NCBI GenBank assembly: GCA_905181985.1
Contig: CAJIZW010000064.1
Location: 1 to 37,523 of the forward strand
Reading direction: 5' to 3'
Source of the DNA: an uncultured Paracoccaceae bacterium
Lineage (GTDB): Bacteria; Pseudomonadota; Alphaproteobacteria; Rhodobacterales; Rhodobacteraceae
Length of the DNA: 37,523 nt
Shown here: positions 26,602-36,481 of the stretch, piece by piece
How positions within the stretch are numbered: the stretch's first letter is position 1
How the letters are laid out: every line of letters starts with the position of its first letter
Position numbers and translations under genes: made by a program
Notes under the pieces: generated by a model
Seen by the model: only the letters and a program-made list of their open reading frames with translations
Databases searched by the model: none
Told to the model about the DNA's origin: nothing

Positions 26602-27321
26602 ATGCGACCGTCTGGTAGAAGTTTAAACGAAATTAGAAATGTTTCCATTGAAACACACATTACTAAACATTCTGAGGGCTCATGTCTAATAAAGTGTGGA
26701 GAAACTCATGTTATTTGTACAGCCACTATAGATGAAAAAGTGCCCCCATTTTTAAGAAACTCTGGCTTAGGTTGGGTAACAGCTGAGTACGGTATGTTAC
26801 CTAGATCAACAAATACTAGAATGCGGAGAGAATCAAAAAATGGGCAATCCGGTCGGACACAAGAAATTCAACGCCTTATAGGGAGGTCACTTCGCGCTGG
26901 CATAGATCGTGTTTCATTAGGTGAAAGACAGATCATTATAGATTGTGACGTTATTCAAGCGGACGGCGGCACTCGTTGTGCCAGTATAACTGGTGGTTGG
27001 GTTGCTTTGAGACTTGCTATTAATTCACTATTAGAAAAAGGGGTTTTAAAAACTGACCCAATAACAGATCACGTTGCGGCTGTCAGCTGTGGAATATATG
27101 CGGGTCAACCTGTATTAGATTTAGATTACCAGGAAGATAGTGACGCGGGAACGGACGCAAATTTTGTACTAACTGGTGCAGGTAATCTTATTGAAGTTCA
27201 AGCATCTGCTGAAGGTGCGCCTTTTAGCCGTTCTGAGCTTGATGCCCTAATTACCTTAGCTGAAAAGGGTGTTAGTTCTTTAATCTCAAGCCAGAAAAAC
27301 GCTGTTACAATAAATGACTAA
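26602..27321 (+). CDS. rph: Ribonuclease PH
   Basis: Phosphorolytic 3'-to-5' exoribonuclease that trims tRNA 3' ends. The 239-residue sequence is full length, with MRPSGR at the start, the [16 protein letters not shown] segment, the [15 protein letters not shown] arginine-rich substrate and phosphate region, [19 protein letters not shown] and the [14 protein letters not shown]-terminal acidic motif. The start ATG has AGGAG 7-8 nt upstream. Its end overlaps rdgB by 8 bp. A 12-bp palindrome TTCTTTAAAGAA (26554-26565) in the upstream gap could be regulatory, but it is AT-rich and may be chance. Confidence 0.97.
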   Translation: MRPSGRSLNEIRNVSIETHITKHSEGSCLIKCGETHVICTATIDEKVPPFLRNSGLGWVTAEYGMLPRSTNTRMRRESKNGQSGRTQEIQRLIGRSLRAGIDRVSLGERQIIIDCDVIQADGGTRCASITGGWVALRLAINSLLEKGVLKTDPITDHVAAVSCGIYAGQPVLDLDYQEDSDAGTDANFVLTGAGNLIEVQASAEGAPFSRSELDALITLAEKGVSSLISSQKNAVTIND

Positions 27322-27922
27322 TTTACTAGGTGAAGAGCTCTTAATTGCAACCCATAATAAAGGAAAGCTGGAAGAAATTTCTGCACTTTTAGTTGGTTAT
27401 GATATAAAAATATCGTCAGCTAAAGATTATAATTTAATAGAGCCTGCTGAAACAGAAAATACCTTCGTTGGGAATGCTAGGATAAAAGCACACGCGGCCT
27501 CTAAGTCAACAGGGCTTCCAGCTTTGTCTGACGATAGCGGCGTAGAGGTTGATGCTCTAAACAACCTCCCAGGTGTATATACCGCCGACTGGGCAGAAGT
27601 TGATGGAGGCAGGGACTTCAATAAAGCCATGGAAAAGGTCCTTTATGAACTAAACTCTATCAAAGCTTCTTTTCCTCGGACTGCTCGGTTTTGTTGTACA
27701 CTTTGTTTGGCTTGGCCAGACGGAAGCGATAAAATTTTTTCGGGCGTAGTTCCCGGTGAAATTATCTGGCCAATGCGTGGGAAAAACGGGCATGGGTATG
27801 ATCCTATTTTTCAACCTGAAGGTCAAAACTTAACTTTTGGTGAAATGGATCGCTGGGAAAAAAATAATATGAGCCACAGAGCTAAAGCTTTCGAAAAATT
27901 TTTGCGTTATTTAGATGGTTAA
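27314..27922 (+). CDS. rdgB: Non-canonical purine NTP pyrophosphatase (Ham1/RdgB, dITP/XTP)
   Basis: Removes deaminated purine nucleoside triphosphates such as ITP, dITP and XTP from the nucleotide pool. Key motifs in the 202-residue sequence are [11 protein letters not shown] (nucleotide binding near the N-terminus), [33 protein letters not shown] and FGEM followed by [13 protein letters not shown]. It overlaps rph at its start and hemW at its end by 8 bp each, forming a tightly coupled rph-rdgB-hemW operon typical of Rhodobacterales-like genomes. Confidence 0.97.
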   Translation: MTNLLGEELLIATHNKGKLEEISALLVGYDIKISSAKDYNLIEPAETENTFVGNARIKAHAASKSTGLPALSDDSGVEVDALNNLPGVYTADWAEVDGGRDFNKAMEKVLYELNSIKASFPRTARFCCTLCLAWPDGSDKIFSGVVPGEIIWPMRGKNGHGYDPIFQPEGQNLTFGEMDRWEKNNMSHRAKAFEKFLRYLDG

Positions 27923-29072
27923 AAATTGGCAAAGAGCTGGTTTTGGCCTTTATATACATTGGCCCTTTTGTCAATCTAAGTGCCCATACTGCGATTTCAA
28001 CAGTCATGTTTCTTCAAACATTGATCAGGAAGCGTGGACTGAAGCTTACCTTTCAGAGATTAGTAACAATTACCACTTTTCTTCAGAAAAAGTTCTCAAC
28101 ACGGTTTTCTTTGGGGGTGGAACACCAAGCCTAATGCCATCTAAAACAATAGAAACAATTATCACTCACATATTATCCCTTTGGAAAACGTCAAATCAAC
28201 TTGAAATTACATTAGAGGCTAATCCCACCTCAATAGATGTTTCAAGGTTTAAAGAATACAGGTCAGCTGGAGTTAACAGGGTTTCTGTCGGAGTCCAGTC
28301 ACTCGATGACACGTCTTTAAAGTGTCTGGGAAGACTTCACACTGGTAAAGAAGCTATAATAGCCGTTCAGACAGCTCAGTCTGTTTTTGATCGTGTTAGT
28401 TTTGATCTTATTTATGCACGTCAAAACCAAACCATTAAAGCTTGGGAACAAGAACTGCTGTCTGCCTTATCACTCGGCACAAACCACATGTCACTTTATC
28501 AACTAACGATAGAAGATGGTACTGTTTTTGGGGACCGTGCAAAAATAGGCAAGCTTCCAGGATTACCTTCAGAGGACCTTTCTGCAGACATGTATACGCT
28601 TACCCAAGAAATTATGAGTAGTAATAGGTTGCCCCTGTATGAAGTATCAAATCACGCCTTTCCGGGGGAGGAATCTCGCCATAATTTAATTTATTGGCGC
28701 GGTGGTGATTTTATTGGTATTGGGCCTGGTGCCCATGGCAGATACTACCAAGGACCCAAACGAAAAGCTACGGTAATGACAAAAAACCCTAACAAATGGC
28801 TTTCTCAAATAAAAAGGTTAGGTCATGGCGCAGAACCTAGTACCGTATTATCAAAGTCTGACGAAGCATTAGAATATTTAATGATGTCAGCTCGATTAGT
28901 TGAAGGAACTGATTTAAAATTTTTAGATACATTAGATTTAAATCTATTAAATTACAATAATATCAAAGGCTTAAAAAAGTTGGGGTTGATATTTGTTAAA
29001 AACGAAAGAATGGTCGTGACGCCTGAAGGGCGACCAGTTCTTAATAGTGTTTTATCAGAATTAATTTCCTAA
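27915..29072 (+). CDS. hemW: Radical-SAM heme chaperone HemW
   Basis: A radical-SAM protein that binds heme and is thought to insert it into respiratory enzymes; older annotations call it oxygen-independent coproporphyrinogen oxidase-like. The cluster motif is C19-x3-C23-x2-C26 (FCQSKCPYCDFN), and the SAM-binding GGGTPS follows at 67-72. The HNLIYWRGGDFIGIGPGAHG segment is typical of HemW and of HemN relatives. At 385 residues it matches HemW length and is shorter than true HemN. It is third in the rph-rdgB-hemW operon and convergent to parB, with a 69-bp gap. Confidence 0.94.
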   Translation: MVKNWQRAGFGLYIHWPFCQSKCPYCDFNSHVSSNIDQEAWTEAYLSEISNNYHFSSEKVLNTVFFGGGTPSLMPSKTIETIITHILSLWKTSNQLEITLEANPTSIDVSRFKEYRSAGVNRVSVGVQSLDDTSLKCLGRLHTGKEAIIAVQTAQSVFDRVSFDLIYARQNQTIKAWEQELLSALSLGTNHMSLYQLTIEDGTVFGDRAKIGKLPGLPSEDLSADMYTLTQEIMSSNRLPLYEVSNHAFPGEESRHNLIYWRGGDFIGIGPGAHGRYYQGPKRKATVMTKNPNKWLSQIKRLGHGAEPSTVLSKSDEALEYLMMSARLVEGTDLKFLDTLDLNLLNYNNIKGLKKLGLIFVKNERMVVTPEGRPVLNSVLSELIS

Positions 29073-29083
29073 TAAGTTTGATA

Positions 29084-29103
29084 CTTAAAGAATCTGCTTT
29101 AAG
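29084..29103. repeat. Small inverted repeat between convergent hemW and parB
   Basis: Arms CTTAAAG (29084-29090) and CTTTAAG (29097-29103) surround a 6-base loop shortly after the hemW stop. The stem is AT-rich and no T-run follows, so a terminator role is only possible. Confidence 0.25.
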
Positions 29104-29141
29104 AGATGATGAAATTCTTCCCCCTCTGATGCTTTATCATT

Positions 29142-30047
29142 TTAAGATAAAATCTCACAAACTTTATCAAGCTCTGACAGACTATTGTATGATATAGTAA
29201 CTACTCCAACACCCGACGATGCTTTATGTTCTATTGTTACCTTAAGACCGGTGTTTAAACTTAACTGCTTTTCTAAATCTATTGTATCTGCAAGTTTTCT
29301 TTTATTATTCGTCTCCTTTAAGTTTAATCGCACACTTTTCTTTTTTGAACTTCCCCTTACTAACGCCTCTGTTTCCCGGACACTAAGGCCTAAATTCACT
29401 ATTTTTCTAGCGATTGAACTTGGGTTTTCTGTTGTAATAATTGCTCGCGCATGGCCAACCGACAGTGACCCATCTTGTATCCAATCGAGGACAAGGCCAG
29501 GCAACGTTAATAGCCTTAAAGCATTTGCAATATAACTCCTGCTCTTTCCTAGAGCTTGAGAAAGCTGCTCCTGACTTTGTGCAAATTTTTCTTGTAATTG
29601 CTGAAAACCTAAAGCTTCTTCAACTGGGTTCAAATCTGATCTTTGAATGTTCTCTATAATTGCAACCTCAAGAACCTCTAGATCAGTAAACTCTCCAACA
29701 ACAACTGGTACCTCGTGAAGTTGTGCCAGTTGTGCGGCTCTCCAGCGCCTCTCGCCTGCCACAATCTCGTATAAATCAGGAGCATCTGGGTCAGGCCTTA
29801 CTAGTATAGGTTGAAGAATTCCCTTAGATGCTATTGATACAGCCAGCTCCTCTAAAGGCTTTTTTGAGAATATTTTCCTAGGTTGGTTTTTATTGGGCTT
29901 GATTAACTCAATAGAAACCTGTTTTTTATTATCAGCTTTATCCGGACCTGAGCTCGAAAACTCTGCCGACAGTGCTGCGTTAGCCATTAATTCAGATAAG
30001 CCCCTTCCAAGAGCTCTCTTTGGCTTTAATTTCCCTAATTTTGTCAT
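29142..30047 (-). CDS. parB: Chromosome partitioning protein ParB
   Basis: Binds parS sites, uses CTP to slide and spread along DNA, and segregates the origin region with ParA. The 301-residue protein has an N-terminal ParA-contact segment (RALGRGLSELM, 11-21), the CTP-binding GERR motif (98-101) within IVAGERRWRAA, the ENIQRSDLNPVEEA segment, a helix-turn-helix about 150-190 (SQEQLSQALGKSRSYIANALRLL) and a C-terminal dimerisation domain. The start ATG has AGGAG 8 nt upstream, overlapping the spacer after the parA stop. It is last in the rho-to-parB operon. Two perfect parS sites lie upstream in the same operon. Confidence 0.97.
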   Translation of the reverse strand: MTKLGKLKPKRALGRGLSELMANAALSAEFSSSGPDKADNKKQVSIELIKPNKNQPRKIFSKKPLEELAVSIASKGILQPILVRPDPDAPDLYEIVAGERRWRAAQLAQLHEVPVVVGEFTDLEVLEVAIIENIQRSDLNPVEEALGFQQLQEKFAQSQEQLSQALGKSRSYIANALRLLTLPGLVLDWIQDGSLSVGHARAIITTENPSSIARKIVNLGLSVRETEALVRGSSKKKSVRLNLKETNNKRKLADTIDLEKQLSLNTGLKVTIEHKASSGVGVVTISYNSLSELDKVCEILS

Positions 30048-30057
30048 TTATCCACTC

Positions 30058-30849
30058 CTAGTTAACGTCATGTCTTGCTAAAATCTCTAATGCTAACGCT
30101 TTATAAGCAGATGCACCTTTAGATCTTGGTGAGTAATCAAAAATAGACTTTCCATATGATGGAGCCTCACTTAGCTTTACACTCCTTGGTATAACAGACT
30201 GATAAACAAGTCCCTTAAGGTTGTCTCGAACATCATCTTCAACCTGCCGACTAAGGTTATTCCTTTTATCAAACATTGTTAAGACAATTCCTTCAAACCT
30301 TAAGCCTGGGTTTGCTGTATCTCTAATTTCCTTAACGGACAACATAAGTTGGGAAAGCCCTTCAAGTGGAAGAAACTCAGCTTGGAGCGGAACAAGAACA
30401 GAGTCAGAGGCTACAAGAGCATTAATTGTTAAAAGGTTTAAAGAAGGCGGGCAATCAATTAATATATAGTCTAATTTGTTTTGACCAAAATCAATTGAAT
30501 TTATTTTATCTTTTAAAACAGTGACTTGATCAGATTTCTTCGATAAAATTAAGTCTGCTGAACTTAAGTCTACTGTTGCTGGTGCCAAAACGAGACCTTC
30601 AACACCCACCTTTACAAAAATAGAAAACAAATCACTATCACCCACCAAAAGGTCATACGTTGTTTTCAGCCTCTCTTGAGATTCCAACCCCAAAGCTGTT
30701 GAGGCATTCCCTTGTGGATCGAGATCTATGATACCAACGCTTTTTCCTTGCAAAGCCAAAGCAACACCCAAATTAATTGTCGTAGTGGTTTTCCCCACTC
30801 CTCCTTTTTGGTTTGTAACCGATATTACCCTTGGCCGCCTATACGTCAT
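30058..30849 (-). CDS. parA: Chromosome partitioning ATPase ParA (Soj)
   Basis: A deviant-Walker ATPase that binds DNA non-specifically when ATP-bound and drives ParB-parS complexes toward the opposite cell pole. Visible are the deviant Walker A QKGGVGKTTT (14-23, with signature lysine 15), GIIDLDPQGNAS (Walker A' region) and YILIDCPPSL (Walker B). The 263-residue length is standard for chromosomal ParA. Its ATG lies 1 bp after the rsmG stop codon. Confidence 0.97.
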   Translation of the reverse strand: MTYRRPRVISVTNQKGGVGKTTTTINLGVALALQGKSVGIIDLDPQGNASTALGLESQERLKTTYDLLVGDSDLFSIFVKVGVEGLVLAPATVDLSSADLILSKKSDQVTVLKDKINSIDFGQNKLDYILIDCPPSLNLLTINALVASDSVLVPLQAEFLPLEGLSQLMLSVKEIRDTANPGLRFEGIVLTMFDKRNNLSRQVEDDVRDNLKGLVYQSVIPRSVKLSEAPSYGKSIFDYSPRSKGASAYKALALEILARHDVN

Positions 30850-30850
30850 A

Positions 30851-31462
30851 CTATCTTTTCTCCAAATCTGATATTATTAACATTGCCGACAATGGGTTAG
30901 TGACGCTCTCTTTTATTTTAATGCTAAAACTCCAGCACTCAAGCGCTTCTTTAATTTCTTCTTTATAACTTTCGCCCTTTAAAAAAACACAAAACCCTCC
31001 TTTTTTTAAATGTCTATTTGAAAAAAATAAAAGTTTTTTCAATGGGGCCAATGCTCTAGCTGTAATTACATCGGAATTCATTTCAACGATATTTTCTACC
31101 CGATCTGACCAAACAGCCGAATTTAAACCAAGAACCCTTACTGTATCTCTTAAAAACACAGCTTTCCTTTGATCCGACTCTACCATTTCTACTTTCATTA
31201 GTGGGAGTTTTTCAGTGGCAACAATTGCCAATACCATTCCCGGAAAGCCAGCTCCAGAACCAAAATCTAAAAGTTTAGTTTGCCCTGTAGTAAGGGTTGA
31301 AAAAACCTGTGCAGAGTCCAAAAAGTGTCGACTCCAAATATCATCTGTACTTTTTTTTGAAATGAGGTTTATTTTTTTGTTCCACAGGAGAAGTCTCTCC
31401 TTGTAGGTCTCCAACTTATGAAATGTTTCACGTGAAACATCTAAATTATTCCAAAAATCCAA
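30851..31462 (-). CDS. rsmG: 16S rRNA (guanine-527-N7)-methyltransferase RsmG (GidB)
   Basis: Methylates G527 of 16S rRNA using SAM; loss gives low-level streptomycin resistance in several bacteria. The 203-residue protein has SRHFLDSAQV (44-53) and the SAM-binding LDFGSGAGFPG (65-75). Codons 8-13 (DVSRET) are encoded by a perfect parS palindrome, a feature also found at this gene in other bacteria. It lies between mnmG and parA in the origin-proximal operon. Confidence 0.96.
   Translation of the reverse strand: MDFWNNLDVSRETFHKLETYKERLLLWNKKINLISKKSTDDIWSRHFLDSAQVFSTLTTGQTKLLDFGSGAGFPGMVLAIVATEKLPLMKVEMVESDQRKAVFLRDTVRVLGLNSAVWSDRVENIVEMNSDVITARALAPLKKLLFFSNRHLKKGGFCVFLKGESYKEEIKEALECWSFSIKIKESVTNPLSAMLIISDLEKR
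31424..31439. promoter_or_regulatory. parS centromere site in the 5' end of rsmG
   Basis: The perfect 16-bp palindrome TGTTTCACGTGAAACA, the classical chromosomal parS, lies within codons 8-13 of rsmG. The flanking bases extend the dyad to 18 bp (31423-31440). It should load ParB, encoded about 1.4 kb downstream. Confidence 0.96.
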
Positions 31463-31481
31463 TTTTTTCCCTAATTTAACT

Positions 31482-33350
31482 TCAAGAAGCTTTCTTTATC
31501 CTAAGATTTGCAAGAATTAACGTGAGTGCTGCTGGTGTTATCCCATCTATCCTTGACGCTTGTCCTATATTCTCTGGCCGAGACATTGACAATTTTTGGG
31601 TCAATTCGTTAGAAAGCCCTGAAATATTATAATAGTCAAAATCTAAAGGAAGAACTACGCGCTCATCCCGTTTAAGGAGCTCTGCATCGCGCAGCTGTCT
31701 GCCGACGTAATTTGAGTACAAAGCATCTCGCTCTACCTGCTCTTTACACTCAGAGCTAATCTCAGAAAGCTCGGGTAGTGCCGTTAAAAAATAATCTACT
31801 TTTACATCAGGAAACGCTAACAACTCCATCATAGTCCTACGCTTTCCATCTTTTTTAACTTTTATATTATATTTACTAGCCTCTTGCGGACTCAGGTGGT
31901 GTTTACTTAACAATCGTTTGGCGTGACTTAGGCTTTCCATCTTCTCCCTAAACACCTTTTTTCTATCCTCTCCAACGCACCCCAATTTAAGACCATATTC
32001 AGTCAAACGTTGGTCAGCGTTGTCCGCTCGCAATGAAAGCCTAAACTCCGCCCTTGATGTAAACATTCTATAGGGCTCTTCTACCCCGCGTGTTACTAAA
32101 TCGTCTATCATTACTCCAATGTAAGAGCTTGAGCGTGTAAACTCGACCAAATCAAGGTCACGAACTTTGTTGGCTGCATTGAGACCAGCGACCAAACCTT
32201 GGGCTGCTGCCTCTTCGTATCCTGTTGTCCCATTAATTTGACCAGCCAAATATAAACCATGAACATTCTTTAGCTCCAAACTTTTCTTTAAAGCACGCGG
32301 ATCAACGTAATCGTACTCTATTGCATACCCTGGTTGTATTATACGCGCTCCCTCAAGTCCAACTATTGACTTTACATATCTATCCTGGACACTTTCCGGA
32401 AGAGATGTCGAAATTCCATTTGGATATACTGTATGGTCATTTAAACCTTCTGGTTCAAGAAAAATTTGATGTTCGTTCTTGTCTGGGAAACGTACAACCT
32501 TATCCTCAATTGACGGGCAGTATCTAGGGCCGATGCTATCAATTTTCCCACCATAAATCGCTGATTTATCTAGATTTTCTCTAATTATATCGTGTGTCTT
32601 GTTGTTTGTGTGCGTTACCCCACAAGAGACTTGCCTTAAAGAAGGTTGCTTTGATAAAAAGGAAAACATGCTAGGGTCACTATCGCCAGGCTGAGATTCT
32701 AACACTGACCAATTTATAGTTCGCCCATCCAGTCGGGGCGGTGTGCCCGTTTTAAGTCGTCCAAGCGGAAGCTGGAAGGTTTCCATGCGCTCTGCAAGTG
32801 TAATAGAGGGCTGGTCACCAAAGCGACCACCAGAAGTTTTTTGTTCACCGACATGCATAACACCTCTTAGAAAAGTTCCAGTTGTTAAAATAACAGCTTT
32901 ACTCTTGATAATAGACCCATCTTTCAGCTTAACCCCTAGAACAGTGTCCTTACTCACACAGAAGTCTGCAACTTCGCCCTCTAAAACTGAAAGGTTTTTT
33001 TGAAAATTAAGAAGTTTTTGAACACTAAGCCGATAAACATTTCGATCAGCTTGTGCCCTAGGACCCTGTACTGCTGGTCCCTTACCTCTGTTTAAGAGTC
33101 GAAATTGTATTCCAGCCTGGTCTGCAGCAAGCCCCATTATTCCACCCATAGAATCAATTTCTCTAACCAGGTGTCCCTTCCCAAGGCCACCTATAGCTGG
33201 ATTACAAGACATAACACCAATCGTCTCTACTTTATGAGTAATTAGAAGGACCTGAACTCCCATGCGCGCCGCAGCATGCGCTGCTTCCGCACCCGCGTGA
33301 CCCCCGCCAACAACTATTACATCAAACTGTTCTTGTTTCACGTGAAACAT
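31482..33350 (-). CDS. mnmG: tRNA uridine 5-carboxymethylaminomethyl modification enzyme MnmG (GidA)
   Basis: FAD-dependent partner of MnmE that modifies the wobble uridine of several tRNAs. The 622-residue sequence carries [19 protein letters not shown] (13-31), the [20 protein letters not shown] motif, [15 protein letters not shown] and [10 protein letters not shown], all diagnostic. A perfect parS palindrome encodes its first six codons (MFHVKQ). The ribosome-binding sequence AGGAG ends one base before the ATG, because the mnmE stop TAG is inside it; this is unusually close. An alternative downstream start would remove part of the FAD motif, so I keep this one. Confidence 0.97.
   Translation of the reverse strand: MFHVKQEQFDVIVVGGGHAGAEAAHAAARMGVQVLLITHKVETIGVMSCNPAIGGLGKGHLVREIDSMGGIMGLAADQAGIQFRLLNRGKGPAVQGPRAQADRNVYRLSVQKLLNFQKNLSVLEGEVADFCVSKDTVLGVKLKDGSIIKSKAVILTTGTFLRGVMHVGEQKTSGGRFGDQPSITLAERMETFQLPLGRLKTGTPPRLDGRTINWSVLESQPGDSDPSMFSFLSKQPSLRQVSCGVTHTNNKTHDIIRENLDKSAIYGGKIDSIGPRYCPSIEDKVVRFPDKNEHQIFLEPEGLNDHTVYPNGISTSLPESVQDRYVKSIVGLEGARIIQPGYAIEYDYVDPRALKKSLELKNVHGLYLAGQINGTTGYEEAAAQGLVAGLNAANKVRDLDLVEFTRSSSYIGVMIDDLVTRGVEEPYRMFTSRAEFRLSLRADNADQRLTEYGLKLGCVGEDRKKVFREKMESLSHAKRLLSKHHLSPQEASKYNIKVKKDGKRRTMMELLAFPDVKVDYFLTALPELSEISSECKEQVERDALYSNYVGRQLRDAELLKRDERVVLPLDFDYYNISGLSNELTQKLSMSRPENIGQASRIDGITPAALTLILANLRIKKAS
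33334..33349. promoter_or_regulatory. parS centromere site at the start codon of mnmG
   Basis: A second perfect TGTTTCACGTGAAACA, overlapping the mnmG start codon and codons 2-6. It is 1.9 kb from the other parS and about 3.3 kb from the candidate origin, which fits the usual origin-proximal centromere cluster. Confidence 0.96.
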
Positions 33351-33354
33351 TCTC

Positions 33355-34635
33355 CTATTTACCTAGACAAAAATTCGAAAATATTTCGTCTAATAAATCC
33401 TCTACACCAACGCTACCCACCATACTTTCTAGGGCCATAACACTAGACCGCAACTCTTCTGCAGCAATCTCTGAACGAACTACGTCCCTTTGTAACTCTT
33501 TTTTACAATTTTTTAAAGTGCCAACAGAGATTATCATTGCTCTTCTGTGTCTCTCGTTTGTTGCTATTCCAGCTCCCAACGCCATCTTTGTTAATTTTTC
33601 TGATACTAAATCAATGAGTTCTGGTATTCCGTAACCCGTTAACCCTGAAACACCTACACCAGAAAGGTCACCCTTTGACGCAATTTCTATATCTAACTCT
33701 TGTTTAACAATAAACTCTTTGAGGGGTTTTTCTTCCGTTAAGAAAATTCGCAAGTCTGCAGTTTCAGCGCGATCTCGTGCCCTCTTAATACCAAGGATCT
33801 CGACCTCATTTTTTGTTTCTCTTAGACCTGCGGTATCCAAAAAAGTAACTGGTAATCCATTTAAGTCCATACGAACCTCAATTACATCCCGTGTAGTCCC
33901 TGCGATTTTTGATGTTATAGCTGCTTCTCGACCTGCTAAGGCATTAATGAGAGTTGATTTGCCAACGTTTGGGGCGCCTATAATTGCTACCTCAAACCCT
34001 GATCTAACTCTTTCTGATAATTTAGTTGACTCAATCTCTTTTTCTAATTCCATGATAATTTTTGTTACTAGCTCTGATACTCTTCCAAGAAGCCCTAGTG
34101 GTATGTCTTCTTCGGAAAAATCTATTGTAACCTCAATAAGAGACCCGGCCTCTATTAAGGAGGCACGCCACTCTTTTACTTTTCTTCCAATAGAGCCGTC
34201 GAAAACCCTTACTGCTTGCTTCCTCTGCGCTTCTGTCTCTGAATTGATAAGGTCTGCCAAACCCTCTATTTGAGTAATATCTAAGCGATTGTTCTCTAGC
34301 GCGCGACGAGTAAACTCACCTGGCATCGCTTCTCTATGGTTGGTCTGTAAATTGAGTTCGCCTAATAGTTTACTTATTACAGCTATACTGCCGTGCAAAT
34401 GATACTCAACGACGGTCTCCCCAGTAAAGCTTGCACCTGCTTCAAAAAACAAAATTAACGCTCTATCAATTAGTTCGCCATTTTGATCTTTAAGCCTCCT
34501 TAACGCTGGCTGACCTATACACGGTTTAAACCCAGCTATCTTTTTACAAGAATCTGCCGCTGCTTTTCCCGAAACACGGATAACAGATATACCCGCCTTA
34601 CCGTAGGCTGTTGATAAAGAAAAAATTGTGTCCAT
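33355..34635 (-). CDS. mnmE: tRNA modification GTPase MnmE (TrmE)
   Basis: GTPase that works with MnmG on wobble uridine modification, using formyl-tetrahydrofolate. The 426-residue protein has an N-terminal folate domain (1-116), a helical domain with an inserted G domain, G1 GAPNVGKST (220-228), G2 IAGTTRD (244-250), G3 DTAG (267-270), and the conserved C-terminal FCLGK with Cys423. The G4 position reads SKGD (320-323) rather than NKxD. It lies 4 bp upstream of mnmG and 23 bp after rho. Confidence 0.97.
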   Translation of the reverse strand: MDTIFSLSTAYGKAGISVIRVSGKAAADSCKKIAGFKPCIGQPALRRLKDQNGELIDRALILFFEAGASFTGETVVEYHLHGSIAVISKLLGELNLQTNHREAMPGEFTRRALENNRLDITQIEGLADLINSETEAQRKQAVRVFDGSIGRKVKEWRASLIEAGSLIEVTIDFSEEDIPLGLLGRVSELVTKIIMELEKEIESTKLSERVRSGFEVAIIGAPNVGKSTLINALAGREAAITSKIAGTTRDVIEVRMDLNGLPVTFLDTAGLRETKNEVEILGIKRARDRAETADLRIFLTEEKPLKEFIVKQELDIEIASKGDLSGVGVSGLTGYGIPELIDLVSEKLTKMALGAGIATNERHRRAMIISVGTLKNCKKELQRDVVRSEIAAEELRSSVMALESMVGSVGVEDLLDEIFSNFCLGK

Positions 34636-34658
34636 AGTTTTTTAAGTTATTGATTTTA

Positions 34659-35930
34659 TTAAGTATTCATTGAGTCAAAAAATTCAGTATTATTCTTTGT
34701 TTGTTTTAACTTTCCTATTAAAAACTCTATCGCATCAGTGGTGCCCATAGGGTTTAAAATTCTTCTGAGAACGAACGTTTTTTGTAAATCACCTTTGCTT
34801 ACTAGTAGCTCTTCTTTTCTGGTGCCTGACTTTAAAATATCCATAGATGGATAGACACGCTTATCAGCAACTTTTCTATCTAGAACTATTTCTGAGTTAC
34901 CTGTTCCTTTAAACTCCTCAAAAATAACTTCATCCATACGAGAGCCAGTATCTATCAGTGCGGTAGCAATTATAGTAAGTGATCCCCCTTCTTCGATGTT
35001 TCGAGCAGCACCAAAAAATCTTTTTGGCCTTTGCAAAGCATTTGCATCTACACCACCAGTTAAAACTTTTCCCGATGAAGGAACAACTGTGTTAAAGGCC
35101 CTTCCTAGACGAGTTATTGAATCTAGAAGTATGACGACGTCTCTTTTATGTTCTACAAGCCTTTTAGCTTTTTCTATAACCATTTCTGACACACCAACGT
35201 GTCTGGTTGCCGGCTCATCAAAAGTAGAGCTTACAACCTCCCCTTTTACAGATCTTTGCATATCTGTAACTTCCTCTGGCCTCTCATCAACAAGTAAAAC
35301 TATTAAAAAACACTCAGGGTGATTTTTTTCAATTGAATTCGCTATGTTTTGAAGCAAAACTGTTTTACCAGTCCTAGGTGGTGCTACAATTAAGCACCTT
35401 TGACCTTTCCCTATAGGGGCTACTAAGTCTATAATTCTAGCAGACCGGTCTTTAATTGTAGGGTCTTCTACTTCCATTATTAAACGTTCATCCGGGTATA
35501 ACGGTGTCAAGTTATCAAAACTAACTTTATGTCGAGACTTTTCAGGCTCTTCAAAATTGATTCTTGTTACCTCTGTCACTGTAAAGTATTTTTCATTCTC
35601 AACTGGGGAGCACATAACTCCCTCAACAGTGTCACCTGTCCTCAAAGAAAAGTTTCTGATCATATCGGGTGATAGATATATATCATCTGGGCCCGGTAAG
35701 TAATTTGCTTCTGGTGATCTTAAAAATCCGAAACCATCTTGTAAAACTTCCAGTACCCCATCACCAGAAATAACCCAACCATCCTCTGCTCTCTCTTTTA
35801 AAATAGAGAACATCAAGTCGCCTTTTCTCATCGTGGATGCATTTTCTATTTCTAAATCTTTTGCCATACTGACAAGATCCGCAGGCGTATGTTTTTTTAG
35901 CTCAACAAGGTTAAGACTGTTATCAGCCAT
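34659..35930 (-). CDS. rho: Transcription termination factor Rho
   Basis: Hexameric RNA helicase that ends transcription at Rho-dependent sites. The 423-residue sequence has an N-terminal helical domain (about 8-48), a cold-shock-like RNA-binding domain (about 52-125, [21 protein letters not shown]), Walker [12 protein letters not shown] (183-193), [31 protein letters not shown] and the R-loop region [20 protein letters not shown]. It is first in the rho-mnmE-mnmG-rsmG-parA-parB run and 98 bp downstream of hemJ. I see no convincing promoter or autoregulatory structure in that gap. Confidence 0.97.
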   Translation of the reverse strand: MADNSLNLVELKKHTPADLVSMAKDLEIENASTMRKGDLMFSILKERAEDGWVISGDGVLEVLQDGFGFLRSPEANYLPGPDDIYLSPDMIRNFSLRTGDTVEGVMCSPVENEKYFTVTEVTRINFEEPEKSRHKVSFDNLTPLYPDERLIMEVEDPTIKDRSARIIDLVAPIGKGQRCLIVAPPRTGKTVLLQNIANSIEKNHPECFLIVLLVDERPEEVTDMQRSVKGEVVSSTFDEPATRHVGVSEMVIEKAKRLVEHKRDVVILLDSITRLGRAFNTVVPSSGKVLTGGVDANALQRPKRFFGAARNIEEGGSLTIIATALIDTGSRMDEVIFEEFKGTGNSEIVLDRKVADKRVYPSMDILKSGTRKEELLVSKGDLQKTFVLRRILNPMGTTDAIEFLIGKLKQTKNNTEFFDSMNT

Positions 35931-36028
35931 AGGGTTTATCCTTTTGTGAAAGTTTTTTTTGATAATATACTAACCGGACGGTAGTATTTTTCGTGTTACT
36001 TCTATTTTAAAGCTAAGTCAATTTTTCT

Positions 36029-36481
36029 TTAGAACGGCTTTATAATAACACTCAAAACTATTATAATTAATAGTATAGTCGGAACCTCATTCAAAATTCT
36101 AAAATAGCGACCGGTTTTAACATTATTAAAGTTTAGAAAGTTTTTATAAGTAATACTTAAATAAAAATGATAATAAGTGAGTGCTCCTAAGGATACTAAT
36201 TTAACCCAGGGCCAATACAAACTCCAATCTACTATACCAGGAGTAAGACCTAACAAAACACCAAATAACCATGAGGAAACCATCGCTGGTCTCATTATAT
36301 AACGTAATAAATTCATTTCCATAGTTAAGAATGTATTATACTGATCAGATTTTATTTTTGAGGATTCAACGTGGTAAACAAATAATCGTGGTAAATAAAA
36401 AAGGCCAACCATCCAACAAATAACAGATATAATATGAGCAGACTTAATCCATAAATAATACTCTATTAGAGTAGTGCTCAT
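36029..36481 (-). CDS. hemJ: Protoporphyrinogen IX oxidase HemJ (UPF0093 membrane protein)
   Basis: Membrane enzyme that oxidises protoporphyrinogen IX to protoporphyrin IX in heme synthesis. About 150 residues with four hydrophobic segments (roughly 9-28, 58-80, 84-105 and 126-148). The first helix holds WIKSAHIISVICWMVGLFYL followed by PRLFVYH, the diagnostic HemJ block with the conserved His. The second conserved region is MEMNLLRYIMRPAM. The frame also allows a GTG start at 36490; I prefer the ATG at 36481. It lies on the left edge of the candidate origin and is transcribed away from it. Confidence 0.9.
   Translation of the reverse strand: MSTTLIEYYLWIKSAHIISVICWMVGLFYLPRLFVYHVESSKIKSDQYNTFLTMEMNLLRYIMRPAMVSSWLFGVLLGLTPGIVDWSLYWPWVKLVSLGALTYYHFYLSITYKNFLNFNNVKTGRYFRILNEVPTILLIIIVLSVIIKPF

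Noticed and set aside
30048-30056. TTATCCACT, a near DnaA box between parA and parB
   Set aside because: It is the reverse complement of the parB ribosome-binding region (AGGAGTGGATAA) and has a last-base mismatch; no cluster surrounds it.
33719-34273. 184-codon open frame opposite mnmE
   Set aside because: It mirrors the conserved mnmE coding sequence; its length comes from the composition of the opposite strand.
35967-35985. Imperfect dyad around ACCGGACGGT between rho and hemJ followed by ATTTTT on the plus strand
   Set aside because: The loop would be only two bases, and no plus-strand gene ends there, so a terminator role makes no sense.
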